Counted from the first letter of the stretch, positions 11,831-24,010 are shown. The stretch is DNA of 64,000 nucleotides from Conchocele bisecta (GCA_029237695.1 CM055279.1:55315530-55379529); one strand, 5' to 3'. Numbers and translations: made by a program. The notes: generated by a model from the letters alone, not told the origin.

Positions 11831-12290
11831 AAATAGTATTCGGGGACGACTTTAGTTTGGCGGAGAATTATGTCGGGGTACTTAACTGACTTACAATGCT
11901 TTCGTCGCAAATGGTCACGGACGGAAGTACGGACGGACGTACGGACTGAAGGAACCTCAATATGTTAATAATCAATGCGCAAAAAAATATGCCAATTTTA
12001 CAAATAAAAACGCAAACTTGGTGAATATGGATTGATACGCATGATACATGGCACCGATCACTCCACCATACAAAAATCCCCGCTGAGGATCACATGGTCT
12101 GATTGTACCGCCCTTCTCAATAGACCGGACTGATCGTGATTGGTACTTGTATTCATATTCATGTAGAAGAGCATTCAGGCTAATTCTTCGTTCGAGCGGG
12201 AGATTATAAACCTGCTGTCAGTTCTGCAGGAACTAATTCCTGTATCTTGTCTACAACATTGGTCACTCAAATACCAGCTGGCTCAGTGGT
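11830..12290. other. No gene recognised
   Basis: Contains a short GGACGGACGTACGG run (about 11925-11945) resembling the tails of the Helentron-like arrays. Otherwise it looks unique. Confidence 0.4.
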
Positions 12291-12524
12291 TTAACCCTTT
12301 CACCCACGTAATTGGAATGCATTTTGATATGTTAATTTTGCAACCAACCCAACAGTCACAAACTGATGTTAAGACGAGTCATTTATAAAAATGGGATGTG
12401 AAAATATAAAAAAAATGCATGTAGTTGCAAAAAGTGCAAATCCTGATGAGACGGCTCGCTAAGAGCCGGCTCATCTAGATCTGTACTGTTTACAAACCCC
12501 ACTATAGCGGGTTCAAATGGTTAA
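12291..12524. mobile_element. TTAA-flanked CCCTTT-TIR element, short copy
   Basis: Starts TTAACCCTTTCACCC and ends GGGTTCAAATGGTTAA, an imperfect TIR with TTAA at both outer ends. Inside is a GATGAG..CGGCTCG / GAGCCGGCTCATC hairpin (about 12443-12474). It is the one-unit version of the element at 17106-17905. TTAA plus CCC termini are piggyBac hallmarks. No coding sequence is present. Confidence 0.65.
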
Positions 12525-12529
12525 TTACC

Positions 12530-12985
12530 TGTGACATGGGTATGTAACCCTTATTGCGCCACGGGGCAGTATATTAAAGAGAGTGATATCTTGGGTAACA
12601 TATTAAGACTAATAAACTGATAAAAGCACGAAGCTGGGTTATAGTCAACGTTGACTTTAAAGTAAATCTGAATTAAATCTACGTAAAGGTCAAATTCGTC
12701 GTAATATTATTTCTACCTGATAGTTGGGCTTTACTTATACTTAAATGTTATGTATTTATACAATGATTCAATGTTCTATGATATTTACTGGTATGATTAA
12801 TGTTGAAAAATAATACCAATTAAACATGATGTAAATGTAGCACATATGTTTTACTTTAAAGTAAATGTCACACTTTTTGGATGAAATTCCAAATAAAATG
12901 GAATCACGTATTCGCAATAATATATGAACTTTGTTTTCAATTAAATGTGAAGGTAAACTTGCGAAGATGTCTTTAAGTACAGTTG
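12530..12985. other. No gene recognised
   Basis: AT-rich sequence with a loosely repeated TTTAAAGTAAATST motif (12655, 12851). Nothing else stands out. Confidence 0.35.
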
Positions 12986-13019
12986 AAGTTTACGGAAATT
13001 TGATTAAACGCATGTTTTC

Positions 13020-16000
13020 ATGCAGTGTATGCTATATGAGAACGTGAATAGTAGTATTTGTTGCTGTAACGTTATTGCAACAACGTTATTTTGACAACGT
13101 GGATATGATGTTGTCACGCTATGCTATATGGCAACGTGAATAATACGTTATGAGAACTTTCTTAGCATTGGTTTCAGCAACATTATTGCAGCAACGTTAT
13201 TGTGACAACGTGGAGATGATGTTGTTATGCATGGCTATATGGCAACATGAATAATACGTTATGAGAACTTTCCTAGAGTCGGTTGCAGCAACGTTATTGC
13301 AGCAACATTATTTTGACAACGTGGAGATGATGTGTTCATGCCTTGGTATTTGGCAACGTTAATAGTACGTAATGAGAGCTTTCGCTATAATTGGTTGCAG
13401 CAACGTTTATGCAGCAACGTTATTTTGACAACGTTGGTATTATGTTGTCACACAATGCTATATGAAAATGTGAACAGTACGTAATGATTACTTTTTTAGA
13501 ATTGGTTGCAGCAACGTTATTGCAGCGATGTTATTGTTCCAAAGTTGAGATGATGTTTTCACCCAACGTAATATGACAACGTGAATAGTACATAATGGTA
13601 GTTTTCCTAGAATCGGTTGCAGCAACGTTATTGCGGCAACGTTTCGGTACAAACGTTGTAATTACGTAGTCACATGCAACGTCATATGACAACCTAAATG
13701 TTACGTAATAAGAACTTCCACAGAATTGGTTGCAGCAACGTTATTGTGGAAACATTTTTGCGACAATGTTGAGATGATGTTTTAACCCAACATAATATGA
13801 CAACGTGAATAGTACTTAATGAAAGTTTTCTTAGCATTGGTTGCAGCAACGTTATTGCAGCAACATTATTTTAACAATGTGGAGATGATGTTGTCACGCA
13901 ATGCTATATGACAACGTGGACAATACGTAACAAGAACTTTCCAAGAATTGTTTGCAGCAATGTTATTGCAGCAACGTTATTTTGACAATGTGGAGACGAT
14001 GTTGTCAAGCAATGCTATGCTATATGAGAACGTGAAAAGTACGTTATTATAACCTCCGTGGTATTTGTTGCGGCAATGTTATTGCAACAATGTTATTTTG
14101 ACAACGTGGATATGATGTTCTCACACAATGCTATATGACAACGTGAATAATACGTTATGAGAACTTTCTTAGCATTGGTTTCAGCAACATTATTGCAGCA
14201 ACGTTATTGTGACAACGTGGAGATGATGTTGTTACTCATGACTATATGACAACGTGAATAATACGTTATTAGAACTTTCCAAGAGTCGGTTGCAGCAACG
14301 TTATTCCAGCAACGTTATTTTGACAACGTGGAGATGAAGTTTTCACGCCTTGGTATTTGGCAACGTTAATAGTACGTAATGAGAGCTTTCGCTAGAATTG
14401 GTTGCAGCAACGTTTATGCAGCAACGTTATTTTGACAACGTTGGTATTAAGTTGTCACACATTGCTATATGAAAATGTGAACAGTGCGGAATGATTACTT
14501 TTTTAGAATTGGTTTGCAGCAACGTTATTGCAGCGATGTTATTGTTCCAAAGTTGAGATGATGTTTTCACCCAACTTAACGTTTTTGACAACGTGGAGAT
14601 GATGTTTTATTACACTCTTGCACATTATTTGCACGGGTTTCGCTGTAAGAGAAAACCCGTAAGCAACTCCTGACAAATAATACACCGTGAAGAGAACACC
14701 CGTAATTGCGCGCCTGTTTTCTTGGAAACCACGAGCTACCATGCAAAATGTTTAATTTTTTATTACAGTCAAAGTAAAGTTATTTGAATATTTGGAAAGG
14801 GTCTTGACTAATCTAGAATGTTAATGTGATTGAACACATTCCAAACATGTACTCAAATATATCTGGTTCATAGAAACAGCTGCGTAATTTGGATTTCAAA
14901 AAGTTTGCATGACGTCACATTTGACGTCACACATGCAACGTCATATGACAACATAAATATTACGTATTAAGAGCTTCCAAAGAATTGGTTGCAGCAACGT
15001 TATTGTGGAAACGTTTTTGCGACAAAGTTGATAAGATGTTTTCACCCAATGTAATATGACAATGTGAATAGTACGTGAAGAGAGTTTTCCTAGAATTGGT
15101 TGCAGCAACGTTCTTGTGGAAACGTTTATGCGACGACGTTGAGATGGTGTTTTCACCCAACGTAATATGACAACGTGAATAGTACGTGAAGAGAGTTTTC
15201 CTAGAATTGGTTGCAGCAACATTATTGCGGCAACGTTTCGGTGATAACGTTGTAATTACGTAGTCACTTGCAACGTCATATGAGAACATCAATGTTACGT
15301 ATAAGAGCTTCTAAAGAATTGGTTGCAGCAAAGTTATTGTGGAAACGTTTCTGCGACAACGTTGATCATATGTTTTCACCCAACGTAATATGACAACGTG
15401 AATAGTACGTAATGAGAGTTTTCTGATAATTGGTTGCAGCAACATTATTTTGTCAACGTTTCGGTAATAACGTTGTAATCACGTAGTCACAAGCAATGTA
15501 ATATGACAACATAAATATTACGTATTAAGAGCTTCCAAAGAATTGGTTGCAGCAATGTTATTGTGGAAACGTTTTTGCGACAACGTTGATAAGATGTTTT
15601 CACCCAATGTAATATGACAACGTGAATAGTACGTAACGAGATTTTTCTGATAATTGGTTGCAGCAATGTTATTGCGTCAACGTTTCGGTAATAACGTTGT
15701 AATCACGTAGTCACATGCAACGTCATATGACAACATAAATATTACGTATTAAGAGCTTCCAAAAAATTGGTTGCAGCAACGTTATTGTGGAAACGTGTTT
15801 GCGACAATGTTGAGATGATGTTTTCACCCAACGTAACATGACAACGTGAATATTACGTGCAGAGAGTTTTCCTAGGATTGGTTGCAGCAACGTTCTTGTG
15901 GAAACGTTTATGCGACGACGTTGAGATGATGTTTTCACCCAACGTAATATGACGACGTGAATAGTACGTGAAGAGAGTTTTCCTAGAATTGGTTGCAGCA

Positions 16001-17000
16001 ACATTATTGCGGCAACGTTTCGGTGATAACATTGTAATTACGTAGTCATTTGCAACGTCATATGACAACATAAATGTTACGTAATAAGAGTTTCTAAATA
16101 ATTAGTTGCAGCAAAGTTATTGTGGAAACGTTTCTGTGACAACGTTGATCAGATGTTTTCACACAACGTAATATGACAACGTGAATAGTACGTAATGAGA
16201 GTTTTCTGATAATTGGTTGCAGCAACATTATTTCGTCAACGTTTCGTTAATAACGTTGTAATTACGTAGTCACATGCAACGTTATATGACAACATACATA
16301 TTACGTATTAAGAACTTTCAAAGAATTGGTTGCAGCAACGTTATTGTGGAAACGTGTTTGCGACAAAGTTGAGATGATGTTTTCACCCAACGTAATGTGA
16401 CAACGTGAATAGTACGTAATGAGAGCTTTCCTAGAATTGGTTGCAGCTACGTTATTGTGGAAACGTTTCGGTAATAACATTGTAATTACGTAGTCACATG
16501 CAACGTCATATGACAACATAAATATTACGTAATAAGTGCCAAACTTCCAAAGAAATTGTTGTAGCAACGTTATTGTGGAAACGTTTTTGCGACAACGTTG
16601 ATTTGATGTTTTCATCCAACGTAATATGACAACGTGAATAGTATGTAATGAGAGTTTTCATAGAATTGGTTGCAGCAACGTTATTGCGGCAACGTTTCGG
16701 AGATAACGTTGTAATTACGTAGTTGCATGCAACGTAATATGACAACATAAATGTTACGTAATTAGAGCTTCCAAATAATTGGTTGCAGCAACGTTATTGT
16801 GGAAACGTTTTTGCGACAACGTTGATAAGATGTTGTCACCAAATGTTAAACTAACAACGTAAATTGGACGTAATTGGCACTTTCATAAAGTTGGTTGTAG
16901 CAACGTTTTTACGGTAACGTAATATTAAAACGTTACCTCAACTACCTAAAAACGTTGTTGAACACGCAACCCGATTACGACATTCGCTTAACGTTGGGGT
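13020..17000. repeat. About 112-bp satellite with higher-order structure
   Basis: About 33 units share GGTTGCAGCAACGTTATTG and a region of the type ATATGACAACGTGAATAGTA, at a spacing of 109-117 bp. In the left half, variants recur at 1007 bp (13166 and 14173; 13341 and 14348), i.e. nine monomers. In the right half they recur at 782 bp (15129 and 15911), i.e. seven monomers. AACGTT and TAACGTTA-like palindromes occur in nearly every unit. The edge at about 16990 reads ACGTTGGGGTTACGTTGTG. All open frames here (on the minus strand) are by-products. The array is interrupted at about 14605-14935. Confidence 0.92.
14605..14935. other. Non-satellite insertion inside the 112-bp array
   Basis: About 330 bp with no satellite monomer. 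It contains a short hairpin-like pair ACGGGTTTCGCTGTAAGAG / AAACCCGT (about 14637-14660) and the direct repeat TGACGTCACATTTGACGTCAC (14910-14930 region, a CRE-like doublet). It could be an inserted element or the remains of the array's original flank. Confidence 0.6.
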
Positions 17001-17105
17001 TACGTTGTGTGTTTGCTGGGATATTTGCATATTTTAAAAAATAAATTATGAAAAAGCTGGGTCATAACTTGATGTGAAATAAAATGAATCATTGAATGTT
17101 TTAAT

Positions 17106-17905
17106 TTAATCTTTTCACCCTAAGTAAGTAACTGGAAATTGGAATGGATTTGTATATGTTAATTTCCGGACCAATTTATGAAAAGGGGATATTTTTGTTG
17201 TCAAAAATAAGAAAATTATTTGCAAAAAGTGCATATCCTGATGAGCCGGCTCGGGATGGATTTTTATATGTTGATTTCCGGACCAATCCAATCGCCACAA
17301 AATGGTTTTCAGACTAGTCCATTTATGAAAAGGGTACACAAAAATAAGAAAATTATTTGCAAAAAGTGCATATCCTGATGAGCCGGCTCGTGATGGATTT
17401 TTATATGTTGATTTCCGGACCAATCCAATCGCCACAAAATGGTTTTCAGACTAGTCCATTTATGAAAAGGGGATATTTTTGTTGTAAAAAATAAGAAAAT
17501 TATTTGCAAAAAGTGTAGATCCTGATGAGCCGGCTCGTGATGGATTTTTATATGTTGATTTCCGGACCAATCCAATCGCCACAAAATGGTTTTCAGACTA
17601 GTCCATTTATGAAAAGGGGATATTTTTGTTGTCAACAATAAGAAAATTATTTGCAAAAAGTGCAGATCCTGATGAGCTGACTCGTGATAGATTTTTATAT
17701 GTTGATTTCTGGACCAATTTATCCAATCGCCACAAAATGGTTTTCAGACTAGTCCATTTATGAAAAGGGGAAGTTTTTGTTGTCAAAAATAAGAAAATTA
17801 TTTGCAAAAAGTGCAGATCCTGATGAGACGGCTCATCACGAGCTGGCTCATTTGGATCTACACCATTTGGCAATACCACTATACAGGTAGTGTTGAAAGG
17901 GTTAA
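17106..17905. mobile_element. TTAA/CCCTTT-TIR element with internal tandem units
   Basis: The left end TTAATCTTTTCACCC and right end GTTGAAAGGGTTAA are inverted repeats, each starting with TTAA. Inside are four to five units of about 136-148 bp, marked by TTTCCGGACCAATCCAATCG and each carrying the CCTGATGAGCCGGCTCG half-hairpin. The structure (TTAA target, CCC-type terminus) points to a piggyBac-related non-autonomous element that expanded internally. No transposase is present. Confidence 0.7.
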
Positions 17906-17909
17906 ATAG

Positions 17910-18715
17910 ATGTTAGTTCGTCAGCTAACAGAGAATTAGCATTAGCAATCTACTCATATCGTGATGTACATATGTAGCTATGACTGGAGAAATGGGGCTT
18001 AGTCGATTTGTGGCCATTGTAGTCCCTGAGCAAATAGAACACTCATGTAGCCTGATAGCGATCTATATTACATGCTACCCAATGATTTACCGTATTTCTG
18101 GTAGCATTTATTTCCTTGAAGGAAATATTTCCTCCTAGATTTTATATATAGCGAAACGTCATTTCCGGCGAAGAAACAATTCATACGCTAACGTCAAAAT
18201 TGTCAATTTTGATGTTATAAGCTGGTCTAAGAGTAAATTTCACATTTTTCGAACAGCATGTAATATACACTACCATTTTGAAATACCAGCTTTATTTCCC
18301 TTGATATCTGTAAATCCGAAAAAGAAACTTGTGCTCCGCACTCGCTCGTTTCTTTATAAGACTTCCAGATGTCTCGGGATATAAATCCGGTGTTTCAAAA
18401 TGGTAGTTGAATAAACTCTACATATTGCTTGTTAGACGCACGACGGGTGTTTCATTAATGGAATGACAAACAGTCCAGATCCTGATCAGGCTGCGGATGC
18501 ACATGCTGATCTGGATATACACTGGTCGCAAATCCCATAAGCCCCATTTCCCCAGTCACAGCCACATATGTTTGAAACAAAAAAGTATTTGGGGTTAATT
18601 ACTTGTATTTTGTAACCTGGTGACATAATCAGATATTTTGATGCATATCTGTTCATGTAATTTTATTATATTTTGTGTTGTTAATTAATTGGCAATTAAC
18701 CTGAGGTACGAAATA
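17910..18715. other. Intronic sequence with a dispersed-repeat fragment
   Basis: Around 18475-18550 is the motif CAGATCCTGATCAGGCTGCG, a dispersed repeat that also appears near 43770-43850. An imperfect inverted pair (CATTTTGAAATACCAG / CTGGTATTTCA-like, about 18270-18400) surrounds it. No gene was recognised. Confidence 0.4.
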
Positions 18716-18719
18716 GCGA

Positions 18720-20110
18720 TTTCCAGCGATGGAACAGGACCCACCACTTTTTTCTAACTTTCATAGGATTTATATACATGTATGGGCCACCAAATCGGAT
18801 GTTCGCCAACCGTCATCAATAGCTTCCTTACATTGATCAGGGCTCCAGATAAGGAATTAGTAATTGAGTATTTTCACTCCATCATTTCTGAACCAATTGG
18901 GTATTTCAAAATTTTAATTGGGTAAAATAAAATCACACTACTGTTTACACATCAACAGACAACAAGAATAAGAAAAATATGCTATATTTGTGGTCTGTTT
19001 ATTGTTTTCTGCAGCATGATACATGTACCACAGAATTGTAATTGCTTTTTGATACACGCTACTTCCGATTTAAATGGGTTTTAGGCAATTTTAATTGGGT
19101 ATTTAAGCAAATACGCAGCTTATCTAGAGCGCTGATTGATATATATATTAATTTATATAACCACTCTATGGACATTACTTGGTGGTCAAAAACGGTAAAT
19201 TTACAAGGTTTATAGCGAAATAGCAGTTAAAAAATCGGTCCAGAAACGGTAAACTGAAAATTATCTCCTGATGTGTTAGTCGGATGTTCGCCAAACTTTA
19301 TCAGTTGCTTCCTTACATTGATACCTAACCACCCTGGGTCATTCAAGTGACCATGACCTACTTTTTTTGTCTCACCCACGATAGTGGAAAGTGAAACATA
19401 GAAATCGCATGTCAGTCGTCATCCAAAATTTTGGACATATATATGTATATATATAGGTCCATTGTAGGTCCAAATAGTTGGATGTTCGCCAAACTTCATC
19501 AGTAGCTTCCTTACATTGATAGAAACCATTCTGGGTCCTTTGGGTGACATTGACCTACTTTTCTCAAAATATAGGTCACATCCGTCGAAACTTGGACGTA
19601 CGTCCCAATTTCGCATAGGGTATATCCCGATACGTTGGATATATGCCAAACTTCATCAATATCTTTTGTCTCACTCATGCTAGATTGGCGGTAAAATTTA
19701 AAATTAGTAGCCGAAATTAACTGTCACAGTAAAATTCTAAAATAAACAATACTATTTTATATTAGCTCCACTATTTGTAAGAGTACAATTTCAAATAATT
19801 TCTGACATATCAGTAGCAAAAATTGCCATTTGAATGATTTCTGACATATTGGTAGCCAAATTGCGACCAGTAGCGCCATCCTAGCGAACTGGAAAGTAAG
19901 ACATAGCGGTCACAATTCTGGTGTCGTCTTCATCAACAATTTTGGACAAAGTCCAAATTTCGCATATCTCTTGATCTGTTAGGCGGATAATTACCAAACT
20001 TCATCAATAGCTTATCACATTGATAGCTATCCATCCGGTGTCATATGATAACCTTAACCATGGCCATAATTTCATCTATAGCAGTGTATTTCGACTGATC
20101 TTGACCATGG
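18720..20110 (+). repeat. Degenerate tandem array with nested hAT-like MITE
   Basis: The marker CGGATGTTCGCCAAACTTCA (variants) recurs at about 18798, 19281, 19486 and, weakly, 19640 and 19985, together with CTTCCTTACATTGATA and GTGACCTTGACCTACTTT. These are Helentron-like internal repeats, older and more diverged than the others. The MITE at 18838-19134 split one unit. Confidence 0.7.
18838..19134. mobile_element. hAT-like MITE, copy 1
   Basis: CAGGGCTCCAGATAAG at the left end and CTTATCTAGAGCGCTG at the right end are inverted repeats shared with the copy at 46027-46405. The same ATTGGGTATTT and AACCCAATT-type interior is present. Flanking bases share ATTGAT, consistent with a damaged target-site duplication. 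Confidence 0.75.
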
Positions 20111-21320
20111 TCACCGTATCAACAATTTTCGACATAAAAAATATGTCGTTTTTTCTTCTTCAGGAAAACAGCAATGCATCAAGAGTGGACTAAAACTGGG
20201 CCATGTGAACACCGGACTGTCCACTGCACAAGATCTGGATCGATTGATATGAACAATCAGCAAGGAGGGTGGAGAAGAGAAGACATCATGTACACAAGCC
20301 CCTTGGCCAGATAGAGAACAGCTGACTGACAATTATTTTACAACAGGGTTTACAGACTTTGTGCAGTTAGATTGGCTACCAGTATAGATGTGAATATGTC
20401 CTGTTTGTTCAAACACGGTGGGTATTGTTTGTCACAGGCACCTGCTATTGGGATGGGGTGCACTGAATCAGGTAGGAAAAACCCTCCAATTCAGACCATA
20501 CTTTTTTTTTATTTTTTTTACATTCGCGATTTTGACGCGATTAAGCACAGATATCCTGGAAAATTGAATAGCAAACCTGCCAATGTCACAGTTTTTGCTG
20601 GAAATAAGGACTGATGGGATGCACTCCGATATGCCCCAAAATCGTTAGAAAATACAGTTATAGCCACGAAAAGAGATGCACGAACACGAATGCAATAATA
20701 TTGCACATTCACCAATCAGTCAGGAAAACATGAATTTTATACCCTAGTGCACCCCATCTTTCCTTAATTCCAGCCAAATGTATATGTAGATTTTCCCGAA
20801 ATAACTCCTAAATGGCCGAATCTACCGGGACTAGAACATCGACAGGTGTTGCTGATCAATTTTCCGGGGTATCTGCGCTTAATTGCGTTAACATTTTCTT
20901 ACCCGATTCTGTGCATCCCATCCAAATATCAGGTGCCTGTGACGTACTATACCCATCGTGTAAAAGTATGCTATACATTCCAGTGTTAAATAACATAGGT
21001 TGGTGCTGCAGAAACCATTGTGTTACTGTAACAGTGATTTGGCTACTAATATTTCAGAATTTGGCTACTGAAAAGTTATGATTGGAAAAAGTAGTTTTGC
21101 AAATATTGGTAATGTAAAATTTTGTTCAAGGTAACCTTTAATTTTGACTATTTAAATTGCATAATCCTTGCGCTAACCTAGTTATAACAAACAGTGTAGA
21201 CCCGGATCAGACTGCGACTGGTGATCTAGGTCTACATCTATCACACGGTCAGAAGATCCATTTTCTCAGTACATGTCACCTCAAAAACTATTTATTTTTC
21301 ATCATTATACTGATGACAAC
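20110..21320. other. No confirmed gene
   Basis: At 20145-20470 the plus strand has an acceptor-like TTTCTTCTTCAG and a donor-like AATCAG|GTAGG, but no single frame stays open between them, so I do not call an exon. A T-tract (about 20504-20519) follows. The dispersed motif ACCCGGATCAGACTGCG is present at about 21199. Confidence 0.35.
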
Positions 21321-21433
21321 CAGGGCCCGGTTGCTCAAAGCCTCTATTAGCTTAACAGACTGTTAAATCATTAACATGGTTAAGGATTTAACAGTCTGTT
21401 AAGCTAACAGAGGCTTTGAGCAACTGGGCCCTG
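21321..21433. mobile_element. Fold-back MITE, 113 bp
   Basis: CAGGGCCCGGTTGCTCAAAG at the left and CTTTGAGCAACTGGGCCCTG at the right belong to arms of about 50 nt that pair almost completely around a short loop (CATTAACATGGTTAAGG region). It would form one long hairpin. There is no coding capacity and no clear target duplication. Confidence 0.8.
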
Positions 21434-21534
21434 TGTACTTAAATACATGTAGATACATGTACATGAATATAATGATCGTACATGTAATGTTGAGCCTACA
21501 CACTGTAGCACATATAATAACTCTCTTACATTAA

Positions 21535-21915
21535 AGGTACTGTGTCTCGGATAGATCCAGTGGAGGGCACATTTAGTGTTGCCCTTGTCCGTCCGTCCCC
21601 AACCTTGTAACTCGTAAAACTTTTAAACAGTAATAGCTACAGACCTGAAACTTGGTATGTAGCTTTCTTATGAGTAGATGCACAAAGTTTATTTTGATTC
21701 TTTCGACCCCCGGGTCATGGATTATCTCCCCCATTTTCGAATTTTGCCTCGTTTACTATCAAAGTGATACATGCATGTGGGGCATCTGTGTTCAACACAT
21801 TTTCTAGTTATTTTTCTGTATTATGCACTTATTATTTGCATAAATATCAAATATCAAATATCTAAATTAACCTATTTTGTCCTAATCTGTTTCATCACCT
21901 TCTAGGCATATCGGA
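21535..21915 (-). mobile_element. Dispersed repeat, reverse copy of the AACTAGAAAATGTG family
   Basis: Read on the minus strand it ends near AACTAGAAAATGTGTTGAAC at about 21810, matching starts at about 7525 and 40440. It contains CTTGTAACTCGTAAAACTTT and GGTCATGGATTATCTCCCCC blocks that recur in 41030-41520. Confidence 0.6.
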
Positions 21916-22384
21916 GACCCAGTGCCTTTAATGCACCCGTTACAGATATTAGTTCAGAAATTATCCGTAAACACACGAAAATTGGACTGATTCCATGATT
22001 ATGGGCCCCGCTCATCTGAAATCTACATGTGATGTTTTTTTTTAATTATGCAGATAACCATTACGATATCAGATAACACTACCGGTACTTGTATCTGACG
22101 AGGCTACCCATTGTTCACAACTTCACAATTTCATATATATGTCATTCATATATTCATCACTTTTACGAAGCAATTGTTTGAATCATATGATGATCAGGGG
22201 TCCCATAAGTATGTCCTCAACATGACATTAGTGTCTTGCAACTCGAAACTCCATGTTCTCAACTTGAAACTCGAGAATATTAACTGGAAGCTTTCAACTG
22301 GAAACTCAAGAATTCTGACTCGAAAGTCAAGAATGTCAACTTTCCTTAGTCTTTTGACCTTCAAAAAAAGCCCAGTGAAAGTGA

Positions 22385-22572
22385 AAGGATTAACGTCCCA
22401 GCAACAGCTAAGGTCATATAGAGACAAGACAACAGTTTAAAGTCTCATCAGACAGACCAGTGGTAAGGAAATACTATGAAAGTATTTTTTGATGCCCTAG
22501 GCAAGGTTTGAACCCACAACCTCCGGATTGGAAGTCACGTGTTCTAACCCCTATACCACAACCCATCCCTCA
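22385..22572 (-). mobile_element. tRNA-derived SINE
   Basis: On the minus strand the head (22572 downward) reads TGGTATAGGGGTTAGAAC (A-box region), then GTGACTTCCAATCC and GTGGGTTCAAACC (B-box). This resembles a tRNA-Gly(TCC) with an anticodon-loop-like CTTCCAA. The 3' part carries TATGACCTTAGCTGTTGC and GGGACGTTAATCC, a tail domain also found (with (CAAA)n) in the copies at 23014, 33830 and 40047. As a tRNA it could not fold correctly, so it is a SINE and not a tRNA gene. Confidence 0.65.
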
Positions 22573-23013
22573 TTTGACCTTTGGCGGGCTATAGAATGAA
22601 AATACAGATGATGACACATAAGTATATGATGTTTCAAGTCAATATGATTTAGTGTTGGGAGTGTTATAATAACAGATAGCCAAAAACCTTTAATGCAAAT
22701 TTTGCCAAAACTTGGCGTTGACATTGGCCATTTAAGCCACATGGGTGGTGAAAGAGAATGGGTTTTATGTCCCAGCAACAAGGTCATGTAGGAATGGTAG
22801 CTCGGTTTCAAATCTCATCTGGTGGGCGGCTGAATATGTTCAGTCAGGCAGCTCATCCTGTTGCGTTTGCCGTCTACCACCAACCAGGCTGGGTATTTTA
22901 TGTTCAGCTTTTTACCTACCTGTCTCACGTGCTAATTTGAAAGTGGGGTAAAGTTTTTTCCGGGTATCGGTTATTTCTTGCGGATAATCCCTGTCAATTC
23001 CGTAACCTTGTTT

Positions 23014-24010
23014 TTGTTTGTTTGTTTGTTTGTTGGGGTTTAACGGCCTATCAACAGCTGAGGTCATTTAAAGCCGGGTCAATGGGTTTATACTAAATCC
23101 CATATATTACCTGTACAAGTACATGTACATGTTCAAGTACATATATGCAAATGGGGGGAAAATCCCAAAATCAGAACTGATAAGATGCAGAAATGTGAAG
23201 CTGTCACCAAGGCAATAAACATTAATGATAATTTGAAACTCTATAGCATTATTTCTTCCTCTCGTTGTGCTAAACATGTATACTAATTTAGGTAGAGATG
23301 TGTAAAGTAGAAATTATATAGAATTGGATACAAAAATGTAGAATGGCTAAGTTAAAAAGGTAACATTTTTGTTGAAAAATATTCTTTCGGCATAAAAACA
23401 CCAAGGTGCACATTTTCAATATGTATAGAAGACGTGTGTATAGTTTCAGATCGATTGACTGAACGGTTTCAGAGGAGTTGTGTACACAAACTCTGTACCC
23501 TATATAGAATTGTATAAACAATGTAGAAAAAATGGCTAAGTTAAAAAGGTGATATTTTTGCTAAAAAATATTTTTTCGGCATAAAAACACCAAGGTGCAC
23601 ATCTTCAATATGTGTAGAAGACGTGTGTATAGTTTCAGATCGATCGACTGAGGAGTTGTGTACACAAACTATGCAGTTATTCTGTCAGCCACCCGCCCGC
23701 CCTGCGGTAAAACATAATACGTACCGTATTTTTAAAACGGTCGTATAAAAACTATATATTCAGCCCTGAACTCAGAACAATCCTGATCTGATGCCAGGTC
23801 CTCGCCACACCAGAATCACTTGGCCCCCTCCCAAAAGCAGTATGATCAGTAATAATCTTACTACTTTTATAATGGGCAATAACCCAATTCAACTTCCAGG
23901 TAACAAAAGAGCCAAGATAAAAACGTACCTGAGGGCCAAACCAGGCACATCGTGATTCATATAAGGAGGAATACCTACCGTTAATTTACGCCATCGCGTT
24001 CGCCCGACTA
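23014..24010 (-). mobile_element. SINE-like element split by a nested repeat
   Basis: On the plus strand it begins (GTTT)n and GGGGTTTAACGGCCTATC (the reverse of a (CAAA)n SINE tail), continues to CCCAAAATCAGAACTG at about 23166-23182, and resumes at about 23755 with ATTCAGCCCTGAACTCAG and CCTGATCTGATGCCAGG. In the unbroken copy at 40047 these two parts are adjacent, so the block at about 23180-23750 inserted later. Confidence 0.65.
23180..23750 (+). mobile_element. Repeat family R, nested copy
   Basis: Two to three units of about 190 bp with markers CACCAAGGTGCACATCTTC and GTGTACACAAACTCTG. It ends in CCACCCGCCCGCCC, AACATAATACGTACCG and a TTTTAAAACGG hairpin-like terminus. The same family is at 25560-25850, 28680-29570 (split) and, reversed, 48885-49760. 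Confidence 0.75.

Noticed and set aside
13020..16990. Repeated minus-strand frames of 80-110 codons
   Set aside because: They recur with the satellite periods (for example exactly 782 bp apart) and drift between frames, so they are satellite by-products.
20145..20475. A plus-strand exon between TTTCTTCTTCAG and AATCAG|GTAGG
   Set aside because: No frame stays open across it and the reading would need several shifts.
22500..22572. A genuine tRNA gene
   Set aside because: A-box and B-box like sequences exist, but the anticodon and T stems do not pair and it continues into a SINE tail.
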